Source of the DNA: Pseudomonas eutrophicaquae
GTDB taxonomy: Bacteria; Pseudomonadota; Gammaproteobacteria; Pseudomonadales; Pseudomonadaceae
DNA: 43,928 nt
Assembly (NCBI RefSeq): GCF_023544715.1
Contig: NZ_JAMJEZ010000018.1
Location: forward strand, 1 to 43,928
Direction of reading: 5' to 3'
In this document: one piece after another, positions 9,230 through 16,771 of the stretch
How positions within the stretch are numbered: position 1 is the first letter of the stretch
How the letters are laid out: the number at the start of each line of letters is the position of its first letter
Position numbers and translations under genes: made by a program
The notes under the pieces: generated by a model
The model's database searches: none
What the model was told of the DNA's origin: nothing
The model's input: the letters and a program-made list of their open reading frames with translations, nothing else

Positions 9230-10153
9230 TCAGATCCCCACCGTGACCTCGCGAATCTGCTCCCCGTCGCGCAGCAGGAACACCGCGCCCAGGCCCTGCT
9301 CGCGGGCCAGGCGGGTACCTTGTTCGACACCCAGCACCATCAGCGCAGTGGCCCAGGCGTCGGCGTACAGGCAGCTTGCGGCGAGTACGGTGACCGAGGC
9401 GATGCCGTTGTGCAGCGGTGCGCCGCTGTGCGGGTCGAGGGTATGCGAGTAGCGCTGGCCATCGCGCTCGCGCCAGTGGCGGTAGTCACCGGAGGTGGCG
9501 ATGGCAGTGTCGGCCAGCTCCAGCGCGGCAAACGGCTCGCGGCGGCCGTACTCGGGCCTCTCCATGGCGACCCGCCAGGCACCGTCGGGCTTCTCGCCGC
9601 GGGCGCGCAGCTCGCCGTCGATGCCTACCAGATAGCGCTGGATGCCGTGGCGTTCCAGGCAGCGGCCCAGTTCGTCGACGCCGAAGCCCTTGGCGATGGC
9701 GTTGAAGTCGAGGCTGACCGCGGCCTGCTTGCGCAGCGCGCGGCGCTCGGGGTCGAGGGTCAGCGCAGCAGCGGCCGTGCAGCGCGGCGCTTCGCAAGCC
9801 CCCACCGGCGCCGGGCCGAAGCCCCAAGCGCTGACCTGGGCGCCGAGGGCGATGTCGAAGGCGCCGTGCGACAGGCGGCCGACGTGCAGGGCGGCGAGCA
9901 GCACCTGGTACAGCGGGTCCGGCAGGGCGAACCATTCGCCGAGCGGCGCGCGGTTCAGGCGCATCAGGGTGGAATCCGGATTCCAGGTCGACATCTGTCC
10001 ATCGACCCGGTCCACCGCCGCCTGCAGCTCGGCCTGGATCGGCCGGGTGTCGAGCCCGGCGGTGGCGTAGAACACCGCGCTGAAGCGGCTACCCATGGTC
10101 GGCCCGCTGAGGCTGTAGCGCTGCAGCGGTTCGCACTCAGTAAACGTCTTCAC
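9230..10153 (-). CDS. apbE: FAD:protein FMN transferase ApbE
   Basis: A 307-residue ApbE-family protein, which transfers FMN from FAD to a Ser or Thr of a target protein. Family signs are G-P-T-M-G-S-R-F at the start, L-D-F-N-A-I-A-K-G-F-G-V-D for FAD binding, A-T-S-G-D-Y and the S-H-T-L-D-P-H-S-G-A-P metal site. The GTG at 10153 overlaps the upstream reductase gene by 17 bases; an open frame extends further up but is antisense-like sequence inside that gene. There is no clear signal peptide or lipobox, which is unusual because many ApbE proteins are exported. It is the last gene of the three-gene redox operon. Confidence 0.9.
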   Translation of the reverse strand: MKTFTECEPLQRYSLSGPTMGSRFSAVFYATAGLDTRPIQAELQAAVDRVDGQMSTWNPDSTLMRLNRAPLGEWFALPDPLYQVLLAALHVGRLSHGAFDIALGAQVSAWGFGPAPVGACEAPRCTAAAALTLDPERRALRKQAAVSLDFNAIAKGFGVDELGRCLERHGIQRYLVGIDGELRARGEKPDGAWRVAMERPEYGRREPFAALELADTAIATSGDYRHWRERDGQRYSHTLDPHSGAPLHNGIASVTVLAASCLYADAWATALMVLGVEQGTRLAREQGLGAVFLLRDGEQIREVTVGI

Positions 10154-12329
10154 GGAAGCGCCCCTGTGCCTTGAGTTGATCGAGGTTGCTACCCATTTCC
10201 GCCAGCAGGCTTTCCAGCACGGCGCGCACGCCGGCGGCCATCTCCCGCGAGCCGCACACCAGCACCTGGGCGCCCTGTTGCAGCAGCGCGCGCACGCTGG
10301 CGCCATCCTCGCGCAGGCGGTCTTGCACGTAGGCCGGCGTCGGCCCCTGGGAGTAGGCCCGCTGCAGGTGCTGCAGGCGGCCGTCCGCCAGGCACTGCGC
10401 GAGCTCCTCGGCATACAGCGGATCGCTGGCGTGGCGACCGCCCCAGTACAGCTGGATGGGCCGGCGGGACTCATTCTTGCGCACGAAGCCGATCAGCGGT
10501 GCCACGCCCACACCGGCACCGATCAGCAGCACCGGCTGCGCGCCGGTTTGCGGGCGGAAGTCCGCATGCGCCTGGATGCTCGCCTCGAGCGTGGCACCCG
10601 GCTGCAGCGCATGCAGGTAGCTGGAGCAGAGCCCCTGTGGATGCAGGCGCACGCAGATCTCCACGAAGCCATCGTCGGTGGCGCTGGCGATGGAGTACAG
10701 GCGCGGCGCGCTGTCTTCCTGCGCGGTATCGACCGGCGGACGGATGGCCAGCAGGTCGCCGGGGGCGAAGTCGCTGCTGCCGGGCGCCACGGCGAAGCGC
10801 AGCACCGCCGCCGGCTGGCCACCGCGCTCGCTGTAGAGCTGGCGTTGTTGCAGGGTCAGGCGCACGGCGCTGCTCGGCAGCCGCGCCGACTGCAGGCGCA
10901 GCGGGACGCCGAAGCGTTCGCCGAGCTGGCCGGCCCAAGCGTTCAGCTCGCCGCTGGCCTGGCGGTCGATGCGCTGCAGCAGCAGTAGCAGCGGGCAGCC
11001 GCATTGCTGCAGAGCCTGCTCGAGCGCTTCGGCATAGGCGCAGAAGCGCGGGAACTGGCGATCGCCGAAGCCCAGCACGGCCACCGGCAGGCCGCGCCCG
11101 GCCCAGCGCACCGCGGCCAGACGCTCGAGGAACTGGCTGGCATTATCTGGCGCCTGGCCGTCGCCGTAGGTGGCGGCAAGCAGCAGCAGGCAGCGTGCCT
11201 GCGGGTAGTCGTCCTGCACGGCGTTCATCGCGGCCAGGTGCACCGGCCAGCCGGCGCCTTGCAGCTGTGTCTGCAGCTGGCGGGCGTAGGCCCAGGTCGA
11301 GCCGCCTTGGCTGCCGACCAAGATCACCGCCCGGGCTTGTTCAGCCGCCACGCCCTGATCCGGCGCTGCAGCGCGGCGGCGCCGCTGCCACCAGCCGAGC
11401 AGGCCGCTGCCGCCGAGGAACAGCGTGGACAGCACCAGGCCGACCAGCGCCATGGACCACAGCGGCATGCCCTCACCGGTGTGCAGGGCGTAGGCGGTCT
11501 CGTAGAGGTTCTGCGCCGCGCCGTTGCGCTGGAAGCTGATCCACTGGCCGCTGACGGCGTTGACGAAGCCGCTGCCGCTGTCGGTGCGCAGGCTGAAATA
11601 GTGGATGTCGTCGGCGGCGCTGGGGAATTTCAGCTCGCGCAGCTCGGCCAGATCGATCTGGCGCAGCGCGGCGAGGCTGCCGATCGGCAGGTGCGTGGCA
11701 GCCTGGACGTCTTCCGGCCAGGCCGGCTGGTCGTCGGAGCCATCGCCGAGCAGACCGAGGCTGGTGGCCGACAGGTACAGGCCACTGAGGGCCAGCACGG
11801 CCAGACCCGGCAGCGCCCAGCGGGCGACCACGCTGTGCCAGTGCAGGCTCCCCTGGCCGGCGCGGATCGGTGTCAGCAGGCGCCGCCAGCCACCCAGCCG
11901 GCGGGCCAGCAGGACGGCGCCGCTGAGCGACAGCAGCGCCAGGGCCAGTGCCGAAAGGCCACTCAGCCAGCGGCCGGTGGAGCCGAGCAGCAGTTCGCGG
12001 TGCAGGTCGCGCAGCCATTCGAGGCTGGCTGAGGGGGCGTAGGGGCCGAGGTCCGCGCCGGTCGCCGGGTCGACCACGTGGAGCGGCTCCTCGACATCGC
12101 CGCCGAGGGTGGCGAGCAGGGTGCCGTTGGCGCTGCGCTCCAGCCGCTCGACGTTCGGCAGGTGCTGGCTGATGCGCTCAGTGACTACCGCCACGCTGTC
12201 GCCGGGGGCGTGCAGCTGGCCGAACTGCTCGCTCAGGCTGGCGCCCGCAAGCAACAGGCCGGTGGCGGCGGAAACCAGCAGCAGGGCGCTCAGCGCCAGG
12301 CTGAGCAGCAGGTGCAGGCGACGGTTCAT
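10137..12329 (-). CDS. PepSY-membrane / flavodoxin / FAD-NAD(P) reductase fusion
   Basis: A 730-residue membrane flavoprotein. Residues about 1-330 form a PepSY-associated membrane part with four hydrophobic helices near 8-30, 122-145, 165-195 and 300-325. Residues about 335-480 are flavodoxin-like (V-G-S-Q-G-G-S-T, A-A-T-Y-G-D-G-Q-A-P). Residues about 490-730 are a CysJ-like reductase with the FAD motif R-L-Y-S-I-A and the NAD(P) motif G-A-G-V-G-V-A-P. The layout suggests electron flow from cytoplasmic NAD(P)H through FAD and FMN across the membrane. P. aeruginosa PiuB has a similar design. It starts 16 bases after the DUF2271 gene. Confidence 0.87.
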   Translation of the reverse strand: MNRRLHLLLSLALSALLLVSAATGLLLAGASLSEQFGQLHAPGDSVAVVTERISQHLPNVERLERSANGTLLATLGGDVEEPLHVVDPATGADLGPYAPSASLEWLRDLHRELLLGSTGRWLSGLSALALALLSLSGAVLLARRLGGWRRLLTPIRAGQGSLHWHSVVARWALPGLAVLALSGLYLSATSLGLLGDGSDDQPAWPEDVQAATHLPIGSLAALRQIDLAELRELKFPSAADDIHYFSLRTDSGSGFVNAVSGQWISFQRNGAAQNLYETAYALHTGEGMPLWSMALVGLVLSTLFLGGSGLLGWWQRRRRAAAPDQGVAAEQARAVILVGSQGGSTWAYARQLQTQLQGAGWPVHLAAMNAVQDDYPQARCLLLLAATYGDGQAPDNASQFLERLAAVRWAGRGLPVAVLGFGDRQFPRFCAYAEALEQALQQCGCPLLLLLQRIDRQASGELNAWAGQLGERFGVPLRLQSARLPSSAVRLTLQQRQLYSERGGQPAAVLRFAVAPGSSDFAPGDLLAIRPPVDTAQEDSAPRLYSIASATDDGFVEICVRLHPQGLCSSYLHALQPGATLEASIQAHADFRPQTGAQPVLLIGAGVGVAPLIGFVRKNESRRPIQLYWGGRHASDPLYAEELAQCLADGRLQHLQRAYSQGPTPAYVQDRLREDGASVRALLQQGAQVLVCGSREMAAGVRAVLESLLAEMGSNLDQLKAQGRFREDVY

Positions 12330-12345
12330 GGCGGGCCTCGCGGGG

Positions 12346-12816
12346 TCAGAAACGGTAGCTGGCGCGATCGACGTAGCCGCTGCCTGCGGCTGCGCCCGGC
12401 TCGCGGGTCAGCGGCAGGATCACCTCGGCGCGGTTGTCGCGCTTGTCTTCGACCGCGCTATCGATGCGGATCTGGTAGCCGGCATCGAGCAGGGCTGGCT
12501 CCAGTTCGACCTCTACGGTCAGGTTCTTACCGCTGCCGACGCTGGCGCCGGTGAGGCCGTCGTACTCGGCGCGCTGTGCACCGCCGCCACGGCTCCAGTC
12601 GCGCAGGTGGCGGTAGTACTTGGCCTTCTTGCCGGCGACCCACAGTGTCTTTTGGTACTGGCCGTCGGCATCGGTCAGGTAGATGGCCAGGTAGGCGCCC
12701 TCGCCGCGGTATTCCTTGAGGGTGACGTCGAGGGTCAGCGGTTGCGGCTGGGCCTGAGCCAGCAGCGGTGCGGCGCTGACGCCGGCCAGGGCCAGGGTGG
12801 CGAGTGTCTTGTGCAT
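12346..12816 (-). CDS. secreted DUF2271 protein, candidate ApbE flavinylation target
   Basis: A 156-residue protein with a cleavable signal peptide (cut expected near A22, in L-L-A-Q-A-QP). The mature part has the DUF2271 pattern, including Y-L-A-I-Y-L-T-D, Y-Y-R-H-L-R-D-W and R-D-N-R-A-E. The sequence D86-G-L-T-G-A-S92 closely resembles the D-G-x-T-G-A-T/S motif that ApbE flavinylates on FMN-binding domains, so S92 may carry FMN. It is the first gene of the operon with the membrane reductase and apbE, which fits a periplasmic electron acceptor. Family and export are well supported; flavinylation is inferred. Confidence 0.82.
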   Translation of the reverse strand: MHKTLATLALAGVSAAPLLAQAQPQPLTLDVTLKEYRGEGAYLAIYLTDADGQYQKTLWVAGKKAKYYRHLRDWSRGGGAQRAEYDGLTGASVGSGKNLTVEVELEPALLDAGYQIRIDSAVEDKRDNRAEVILPLTREPGAAAGSGYVDRASYRF

Positions 12817-12865
12817 GGGGCGGGCTCCTGCGGATGCGATGGAGTCACGGTAGACGGGGCGGCTG

Positions 12866-12911
12866 AATTTAGCCTGAAGAACGACGCTGGCCGGCTTAAG
12901 GATGCCTTAAG
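12866..12911 (-). promoter_or_regulatory. PmrA/QseB-type box and promoter of the DUF2271-reductase-apbE operon
   Basis: On the minus strand CTTAAG occurs at 12906-12911 and again at 12895-12900, five bases apart, an 11-bp direct repeat period. This matches the YTTAA(K)-N5-YTTAA box of the PmrA/BasR/QseB response regulators. The same bases form a perfect GCTTAAGG-N3-CCTTAAGC palindrome. A -10-like TAAATT lies at 12866-12871, and the first gene begins 79 bases from the box. Positive control by such a regulator is inferred; no pmrAB or qseBC gene lies in the window. Confidence 0.6.
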
Positions 12912-13099
12912 CAGGATGAGCGCGGCGCCTGTGGGCAGGCGCGGGATGGTACGGCAAGGATGGCTGGCGGGGCGATGCAGGGAAGCGCGGGCAGGAACGG
13001 TGTTGGAAGAAGCACAGCGCTGGCCGCGGGTTGCCCGGCGGCCAGCGGATACTTTAGTTAACGTGGATGCACGATCGGCATGGGTGTTCCTTCCTGGAG

Positions 13100-13240
13100 T
13101 CAGTTCACGGCGTCCTTCAGGGCTTTGCCCGGCTTGAAACCCGGCACCTTGGCAGCGGCGATGTGCACCGGCGCACCAGCGCACCGGTCTGCGGGTTGCG
13201 GCCCTCACGGGCGGCACGCTGTTTCACCTCGAATCCGCCC
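13100..13240 (-). pseudogene. relic of an HU-like DNA-binding protein gene (C-terminal half)
   Basis: Minus-strand translation gives G-F-E-V-K-Q-R-A-A-R-E-G-R-N-P-Q-T-G, then in a different frame V-H-I-A-A-A-K-V-P-G-F-K-P-G-K-A-L-K-D-A-V-N and a stop. These are consecutive parts of the C-terminal arm of an HU/IHF-family protein. The frame is broken by an apparent 8-base near-duplication (GTGCGCTG next to GTGCGCCG). The N-terminal half and any start codon are missing, so this is not a working gene. Confidence 0.75.
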
Positions 13241-13259
13241 GCTTCGTGGGCAACAAGGA

Positions 13260-13415
13260 TCACTGGTAAACCGCCAGCCCAGCCTCTAGCTGTCGCATCA
13301 GCGCCTCCCGCAAGGCCAGCGGCTCACGCACTGCAATCGAGCCAGCCTGTGACAACATCCACCAACGCAGCTGCCAGGAGTCCTGAACGGTCGCGGTCAG
13401 CCGGTGACCGTCCAT
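13260..13415 (-). pseudogene. C-terminal remnant of a WYL-type transcription regulator (probable)
   Basis: A 51-codon minus-strand frame reads M-D-G-H-R-L-T-A-T-V-Q-D-S-W-Q-L-R-W-W-M followed by L-S-Q-A-G-S-I-A-V-R-E-P and a Leu/Ala/Arg-rich helix ending V-Y-Q-stop. That pattern resembles the end of WYL-domain regulators of the YafY type. The rest of the gene is absent. It ends 20 bases before the HU-like relic, so the two look like fused debris. The family call is by eye and moderate. Confidence 0.5.
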
Positions 13416-13530
13416 TAGTATCTATCGTCTGTCGACGGTGACGGCCCGTACCGGGTTTGGCCGTGCCTGGATCGCTGAGCGCCTGGATGCCGGGCGCTAG
13501 TGGCCTGACGGCTGCGGTAGGTCGTGTTCC

Positions 13531-13556
13531 AGCCCCGCCCTGTGCGGGGCTTTTTC
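13531..13556 (+). terminator. rho-independent terminator, plus strand
   Basis: AGCCCCGC (13531-13538), a short loop and GCGGGGC (13544-13550) are followed by TTTTTCTT. It has no intact plus-strand gene before it; it may be left over from a lost gene. Confidence 0.75.
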
Positions 13557-13630
13557 TTGCCCGGCCAATCGGCGAGGGTGGCTGTGCCAAGGTATACACC
13601 CAGGTGTACCCTGGCTAACTCCAGAAACGC

Positions 13631-13655
13631 GAAAGCCCCGGAATCCGGGGCTTTC
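13631..13655 (-). terminator. terminator after tRNA-Ser
   Basis: GAAAGCCCCGG-A-A-T-CCGGGGCTTTC forms a long stem just 11 bases beyond the 3' end of the tRNA on the minus strand. The A/T ends of the stem supply a short U-run. Confidence 0.75.
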
Positions 13656-13666
13656 AGCTTACAATA

Positions 13667-13756
13667 TGGCGGTGAGAGAGGGATTCGAACCCTCGATACG
13701 ATTTCTCGTATACACACTTTCCAGGCGTGCTCCTTCAACCGCTCGGACACCTCACC
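13667..13756 (-). tRNA. tRNA-Ser(GGA)
   Basis: On the minus strand a 90-nt gene starts GGTGAGGTGTCCGAGCGG and ends with an encoded CCA. The acceptor stem GGTGAGG pairs with TCTCACC (one G-T pair). The anticodon loop CTGGAAA gives GGA, which reads UCC and UCU serine codons. There is a long variable arm (ATACGAGAAATCGTAT), as expected for a class II serine tRNA, and a standard GGTTCGAATCC T-arm. In P. aeruginosa the same tRNA lies next to earP and efp. Confidence 0.97.
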
Positions 13757-13795
13757 ATATTTTGACCGCTAGGTCAGTGCCTTGCGACGGCGCGT

Positions 13796-13824
13796 AATAT
13801 AGGCGCCCTGCAGGGTGAATGCAA
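13796..13824 (-). promoter_or_regulatory. promoter of tRNA-Ser
   Basis: On the minus strand TTGCAT (13819-13824) and TATATT (13796-13801) are spaced by exactly 17 bases. They are followed by a GC-rich discriminator (ACGCGCCG), typical of growth-rate-controlled stable RNA promoters. The tRNA begins about 40 bases downstream. Confidence 0.7.
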
Positions 13825-13916
13825 AGCCTTTTTTCAGTTTTTTCAGGTACCTGCAGTACACAGTGCCGCCTGAGCCGGGTGCTAGACTGCGCCTCCCTTG
13901 GGCGAGGAGTGCTGGC

Positions 13917-15050
13917 ATGGCGCAGTGGGATATCTTTTGCTGTGTGGTCGATAACTACGGTGATATCGGCGTGACCTGGCGCCTGGCCCGGCAGCTGGCT
14001 GGCGAGCATGGTCAGCAGGTGCGTCTTTGGGTGGATGATCCTCAGGCCTTTGCCCGGCTGTGTCCGCACGCCGTGCCGGGGGCCGCTCGCCAGTGGCAGA
14101 GTGGGGTGGAGGTCTGCCACTGGGTGCTGCCTTGGGAGGCCGTCGAGCCCGCCGATGTGGTTATCGAGGCCTTTGCCTGTGAGTTGCCGCTGGCCTACCG
14201 TCAGGCCATGGCGCAGCGAGGGCGTCCACCTCTGTGGCTCAATCTTGAGTACCTCAGTGCCGAGTCCTGGGTCGAGGGCTGCCATGCCTTGCCCTCTTTA
14301 CAGGCCGATGGGCTGCGCAAGTACTTCTGGTTCCCAGGCTTTACCCCGGCTACCGGGGGCCTGCTGCGCGAGGGTGAGCTGTTGGCGCAGCGTAGCGTCT
14401 GGCAGGGTGAAGACGCGCACCGGCAAGCATTTCTGGCGACGCTGGGGGTGGAGTGGCAGGGGGAGCGGCTGATCTCGCTGTTTGCCTATGAGCAGCCGCA
14501 GCTGGGTGTCTGGCTGGATCTGCTGGCCGCAGGCATGCCGACGCTATTGCTGGTACCCGAAGGGCGTGTGCTGGGCGATGTCGAGCGCTGGTGCCGGCAG
14601 ACGCTGATCGGCGGGCAGTCTGTGCATCGTGGTGCGCTGCGTGTGCAGCGGCTGCCCTTTGTCAGTCAGGAGGATTACGACCGCCTGCTCTGGAGCTGCG
14701 ATCTCAACGCGGTGCGTGGTGAGGACTCCTTTGTGCGTGCCCAGTGGGCTGGGCGGCCCTTTCTCTGGCACATCTATGCTCAGGACGAAGGCGCGCACCT
14801 GCTCAAGCTCGAGGCTTTCCTGGCGCATTATCTGGCCGGGGCAGCGGAGGCAATCGCGGCACCGCTGCGCACCCTGTGGCATGCCTGGAATGCGGCCGCC
14901 ACTCCCGATGAGCTGGCGCAGGCCTGGCAGCAGCTTGAGCGGCATCTGCCATCGTGGCAGGCGCACGCCAGCACCTGGTGTACACAGCTGGCCGCTCAGA
15001 CGGATCTGGCGACAGGTCTGGTGCAGTTTCATGCAGGTTGGCTAGAATAG
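13917..15050 (+). CDS. earP: EarP, EF-P arginine rhamnosyltransferase
   Basis: A 377-residue GT-B glycosyltransferase that puts rhamnose from dTDP-L-rhamnose on Arg32 of EF-P. The start [19 protein letters not shown] is diagnostic. D12 and D16 correspond to the catalytic/ligand aspartates, and E269 in [10 protein letters not shown] to the essential Glu of the known enzymes. The ATG at 13917 follows GGCGAGGAG; upstream open frame is not coding-like. The target gene efp begins 38 bases after its end, the usual arrangement. Loss in P. aeruginosa impairs polyproline translation and virulence (family knowledge). Confidence 0.96.
   Translation: MAQWDIFCCVVDNYGDIGVTWRLARQLAGEHGQQVRLWVDDPQAFARLCPHAVPGAARQWQSGVEVCHWVLPWEAVEPADVVIEAFACELPLAYRQAMAQRGRPPLWLNLEYLSAESWVEGCHALPSLQADGLRKYFWFPGFTPATGGLLREGELLAQRSVWQGEDAHRQAFLATLGVEWQGERLISLFAYEQPQLGVWLDLLAAGMPTLLLVPEGRVLGDVERWCRQTLIGGQSVHRGALRVQRLPFVSQEDYDRLLWSCDLNAVRGEDSFVRAQWAGRPFLWHIYAQDEGAHLLKLEAFLAHYLAGAAEAIAAPLRTLWHAWNAAATPDELAQAWQQLERHLPSWQAHASTWCTQLAAQTDLATGLVQFHAGWLE
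15043..15048 (+). promoter_or_regulatory. possible -10 element for efp
   Basis: TAGAAT lies over the last codons of earP, about 40 bases before the efp ATG, followed by the GC-rich AGCGCC seen after other -10 elements here. No good -35 hexamer was found, so this is tentative. Confidence 0.4.
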
Positions 15051-15088
15051 CGCCCCTCTCTGTTTCCTCACTTTCAACGGAAGTACGC

Positions 15089-15655
15089 ATGAAAACCGCT
15101 CAAGAGTTCCGCGCCGGTCAAGTTGCCATGATCAACGGCGAGCCGTGGGTCATCCAGAAGGCCGAGTTCAACAAGTCCGGCCGCAACGCTGCTGTGGTCA
15201 AGATGAAGCTGAAGAACCTGCTCAACGGCCAGGCGACCGAGACTGTCTACAAGGCCGACGACAAGTTCGAGCCGGTGATTCTCGAGCGCAAGGAAGTGAC
15301 CTACTCCTACTTCGCCGACCCGCTGTATGTGTTCGTTGACAGCGACTACAACCAGTACGAAGTCGAGAAAGACGATCTGGGCGACACCCTGAACTTCATC
15401 GAAGACGGCATGCAGGACGTCTGCGAAGCGGTGTTCTACAACGAGCGCGTGATTTCCATCGAGCTGCCGACCACCATCGTCCGCCAGATCTCCTACACCG
15501 AGCCGGCTGTACGTGGCGACACCTCTGGCAAGGTCATGAAGACCGCCAAGCTGAACAACGGCTATGAACTGAAAGTGGCTGAGTTCTGCGATATCGGCGA
15601 CCACATCGAGATCGATACCCGCACCGGCGAGTACAAGTCCCGCGCCAAGGTCTGA
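15089..15655 (+). CDS. efp: translation elongation factor P
   Basis: A 188-residue EF-P with three OB-like domains, which relieves ribosome stalling at proline runs. The modification loop reads N-K-S-G-R32-N, so the modified residue is Arg, matching the EarP gene directly upstream rather than the Lys type modified by EpmA/EpmB. The C-terminus ends [16 protein letters not shown] as in the family. An earlier in-frame start would run into earP; ATG 15089 gives the normal length. Confidence 0.98.
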   Translation: MKTAQEFRAGQVAMINGEPWVIQKAEFNKSGRNAAVVKMKLKNLLNGQATETVYKADDKFEPVILERKEVTYSYFADPLYVFVDSDYNQYEVEKDDLGDTLNFIEDGMQDVCEAVFYNERVISIELPTTIVRQISYTEPAVRGDTSGKVMKTAKLNNGYELKVAEFCDIGDHIEIDTRTGEYKSRAKV

Positions 15656-15675
15656 TCCTGGCGTGTGTGCACGAG

Positions 15676-15698
15676 AGCCCGGCCTGCGCCGGGCTTTT
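15676..15698 (+). terminator. rho-independent terminator after efp
   Basis: AGCCCGGC (15676-15683) pairs with GCCGGGCT (15688-15695), followed by TTT. It lies 20 bases after the efp stop. Confidence 0.88.
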
Positions 15699-15735
15699 GC
15701 ATTTTTAGCGGCGCCCGGCGGGGCGGGGGGCGAAG

Positions 15736-16482
15736 GTGAGCGAATACCGACTACTGGCCGAAGAGCAGGATGCCTACGGGGTCATGCGCGTGGTCGAGGC
15801 AGGCGATTACCGGTTCCTCGAGTTTGGTGATGAGGTCGAGCAGAGCTGCTGCTTTGTGGCTGATCCGTGCTGGCTGGAGTACGACTACACGCGCGCCATG
15901 CTGCTGGGGGCGCTGCTGCCCGAGCGCTGCGAGCGGGCGCTGTTTCTGGGGCTGGGCGGCGGCAGTCTGACCAATGCCTGCCTGCAGTATCTGCCGCTGC
16001 GCGCCGCGCAGGCGGTCGAGCTGCGGGCCGGGGTGGTGGATCTCGCGCGCCGCTTTATGGGTTTGACCCAGGATCCGCGCCTGAGCGTCCACATCGGTGA
16101 CGCCGCACAGCATCTTGAGCAGTGCGCACCGGCTGATGTGATCTTTCTGGATCTCTACACCGATCAGGGGCCGGCCGCCTTGCACCTGGCCTGTGATTTT
16201 TTGCGCCAGTGCCGCGCGAAGCTGCGTCCTGGCGGCTGGCTGGTGATCAACCAGTGGAGTACCGCCGCCGGTCAGCCTCTGGGCGCGCCCCTGTTGCGGG
16301 GGCTGTTCGGCCATGAATACCTGCAATGCCCGCTGGCCGAGGGGAACGTGGTGCTCTATGTGCCGGCTGCAGATGAGCCGGTGGCTTGCCGGTCGGCTGT
16401 GGAGCAGCGCGCCAAGGCGTTGCAAGCGCGTCTGGGCTACCCCCTGGAAGCGCTTCTGGCGCGCTGGCAGACCGCCCGCTAG
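15736..16482 (+). CDS. spermidine-synthase-like SAM-fold protein
   Basis: A 248-residue Rossmann-fold protein of the spermidine synthase (SpeE)-like group. The SAM/dcSAM loop F-L-G-L-G-G-G-S-L-T-N is near residue 75, followed by V-E-L-R, H-I-G-D-A and V-I-F-L-D-L-Y-T-D-Q-G-P. In true spermidine synthases the acidic residue after V-E-L is Asp; here it is Arg, and the N-terminal beta domain is short, so polyamine synthesis is doubtful. It starts with GTG after a G-rich stretch and stands alone after the efp terminator. Substrate unknown. Confidence 0.72.
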   Translation: MSEYRLLAEEQDAYGVMRVVEAGDYRFLEFGDEVEQSCCFVADPCWLEYDYTRAMLLGALLPERCERALFLGLGGGSLTNACLQYLPLRAAQAVELRAGVVDLARRFMGLTQDPRLSVHIGDAAQHLEQCAPADVIFLDLYTDQGPAALHLACDFLRQCRAKLRPGGWLVINQWSTAAGQPLGAPLLRGLFGHEYLQCPLAEGNVVLYVPAADEPVACRSAVEQRAKALQARLGYPLEALLARWQTAR

Positions 16483-16548
16483 ACGCAGAACAGCGCTCTG
16501 TTTCGAGCCTGCTACGGAAAAACACGCGACTGGGCACGGTTTTTGCGG

Positions 16549-16554
16549 TAGAAT
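16549..16554 (+). promoter_or_regulatory. possible -10 element for deaD
   Basis: TAGAAT followed by GCGCGCC, about 218 bases before the helicase ATG. If used, the mRNA has a leader of about 210 nt, which is common for cold-shock helicase genes. No convincing -35 was found. Confidence 0.4.
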
Positions 16555-16771
16555 GCGCGCCGGTCATCCAATGACCCCTTCCCGTCCCCGCCGCGTTGCT
16601 CACCCCGATCCGTGTGCTTGAGCGTCAGGCAGGCACGGACGAACCATCCCCTTTCACGCGATTTCGCAAATCCCCGACGACCAGGCTGCCAGGGTGATCC
16701 TCCCGGATCGTGCTTTTGGCTGGCGCAGCGCTGGCCATGGGTCTTTGCGGATGTACATGAGGCAAATACCC

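Noticed and set aside
13416-13530. possible further coding debris between the WYL-like relic and the plus-strand terminator
   Set aside because: Translations on both strands gave nothing that I could assign to a family.
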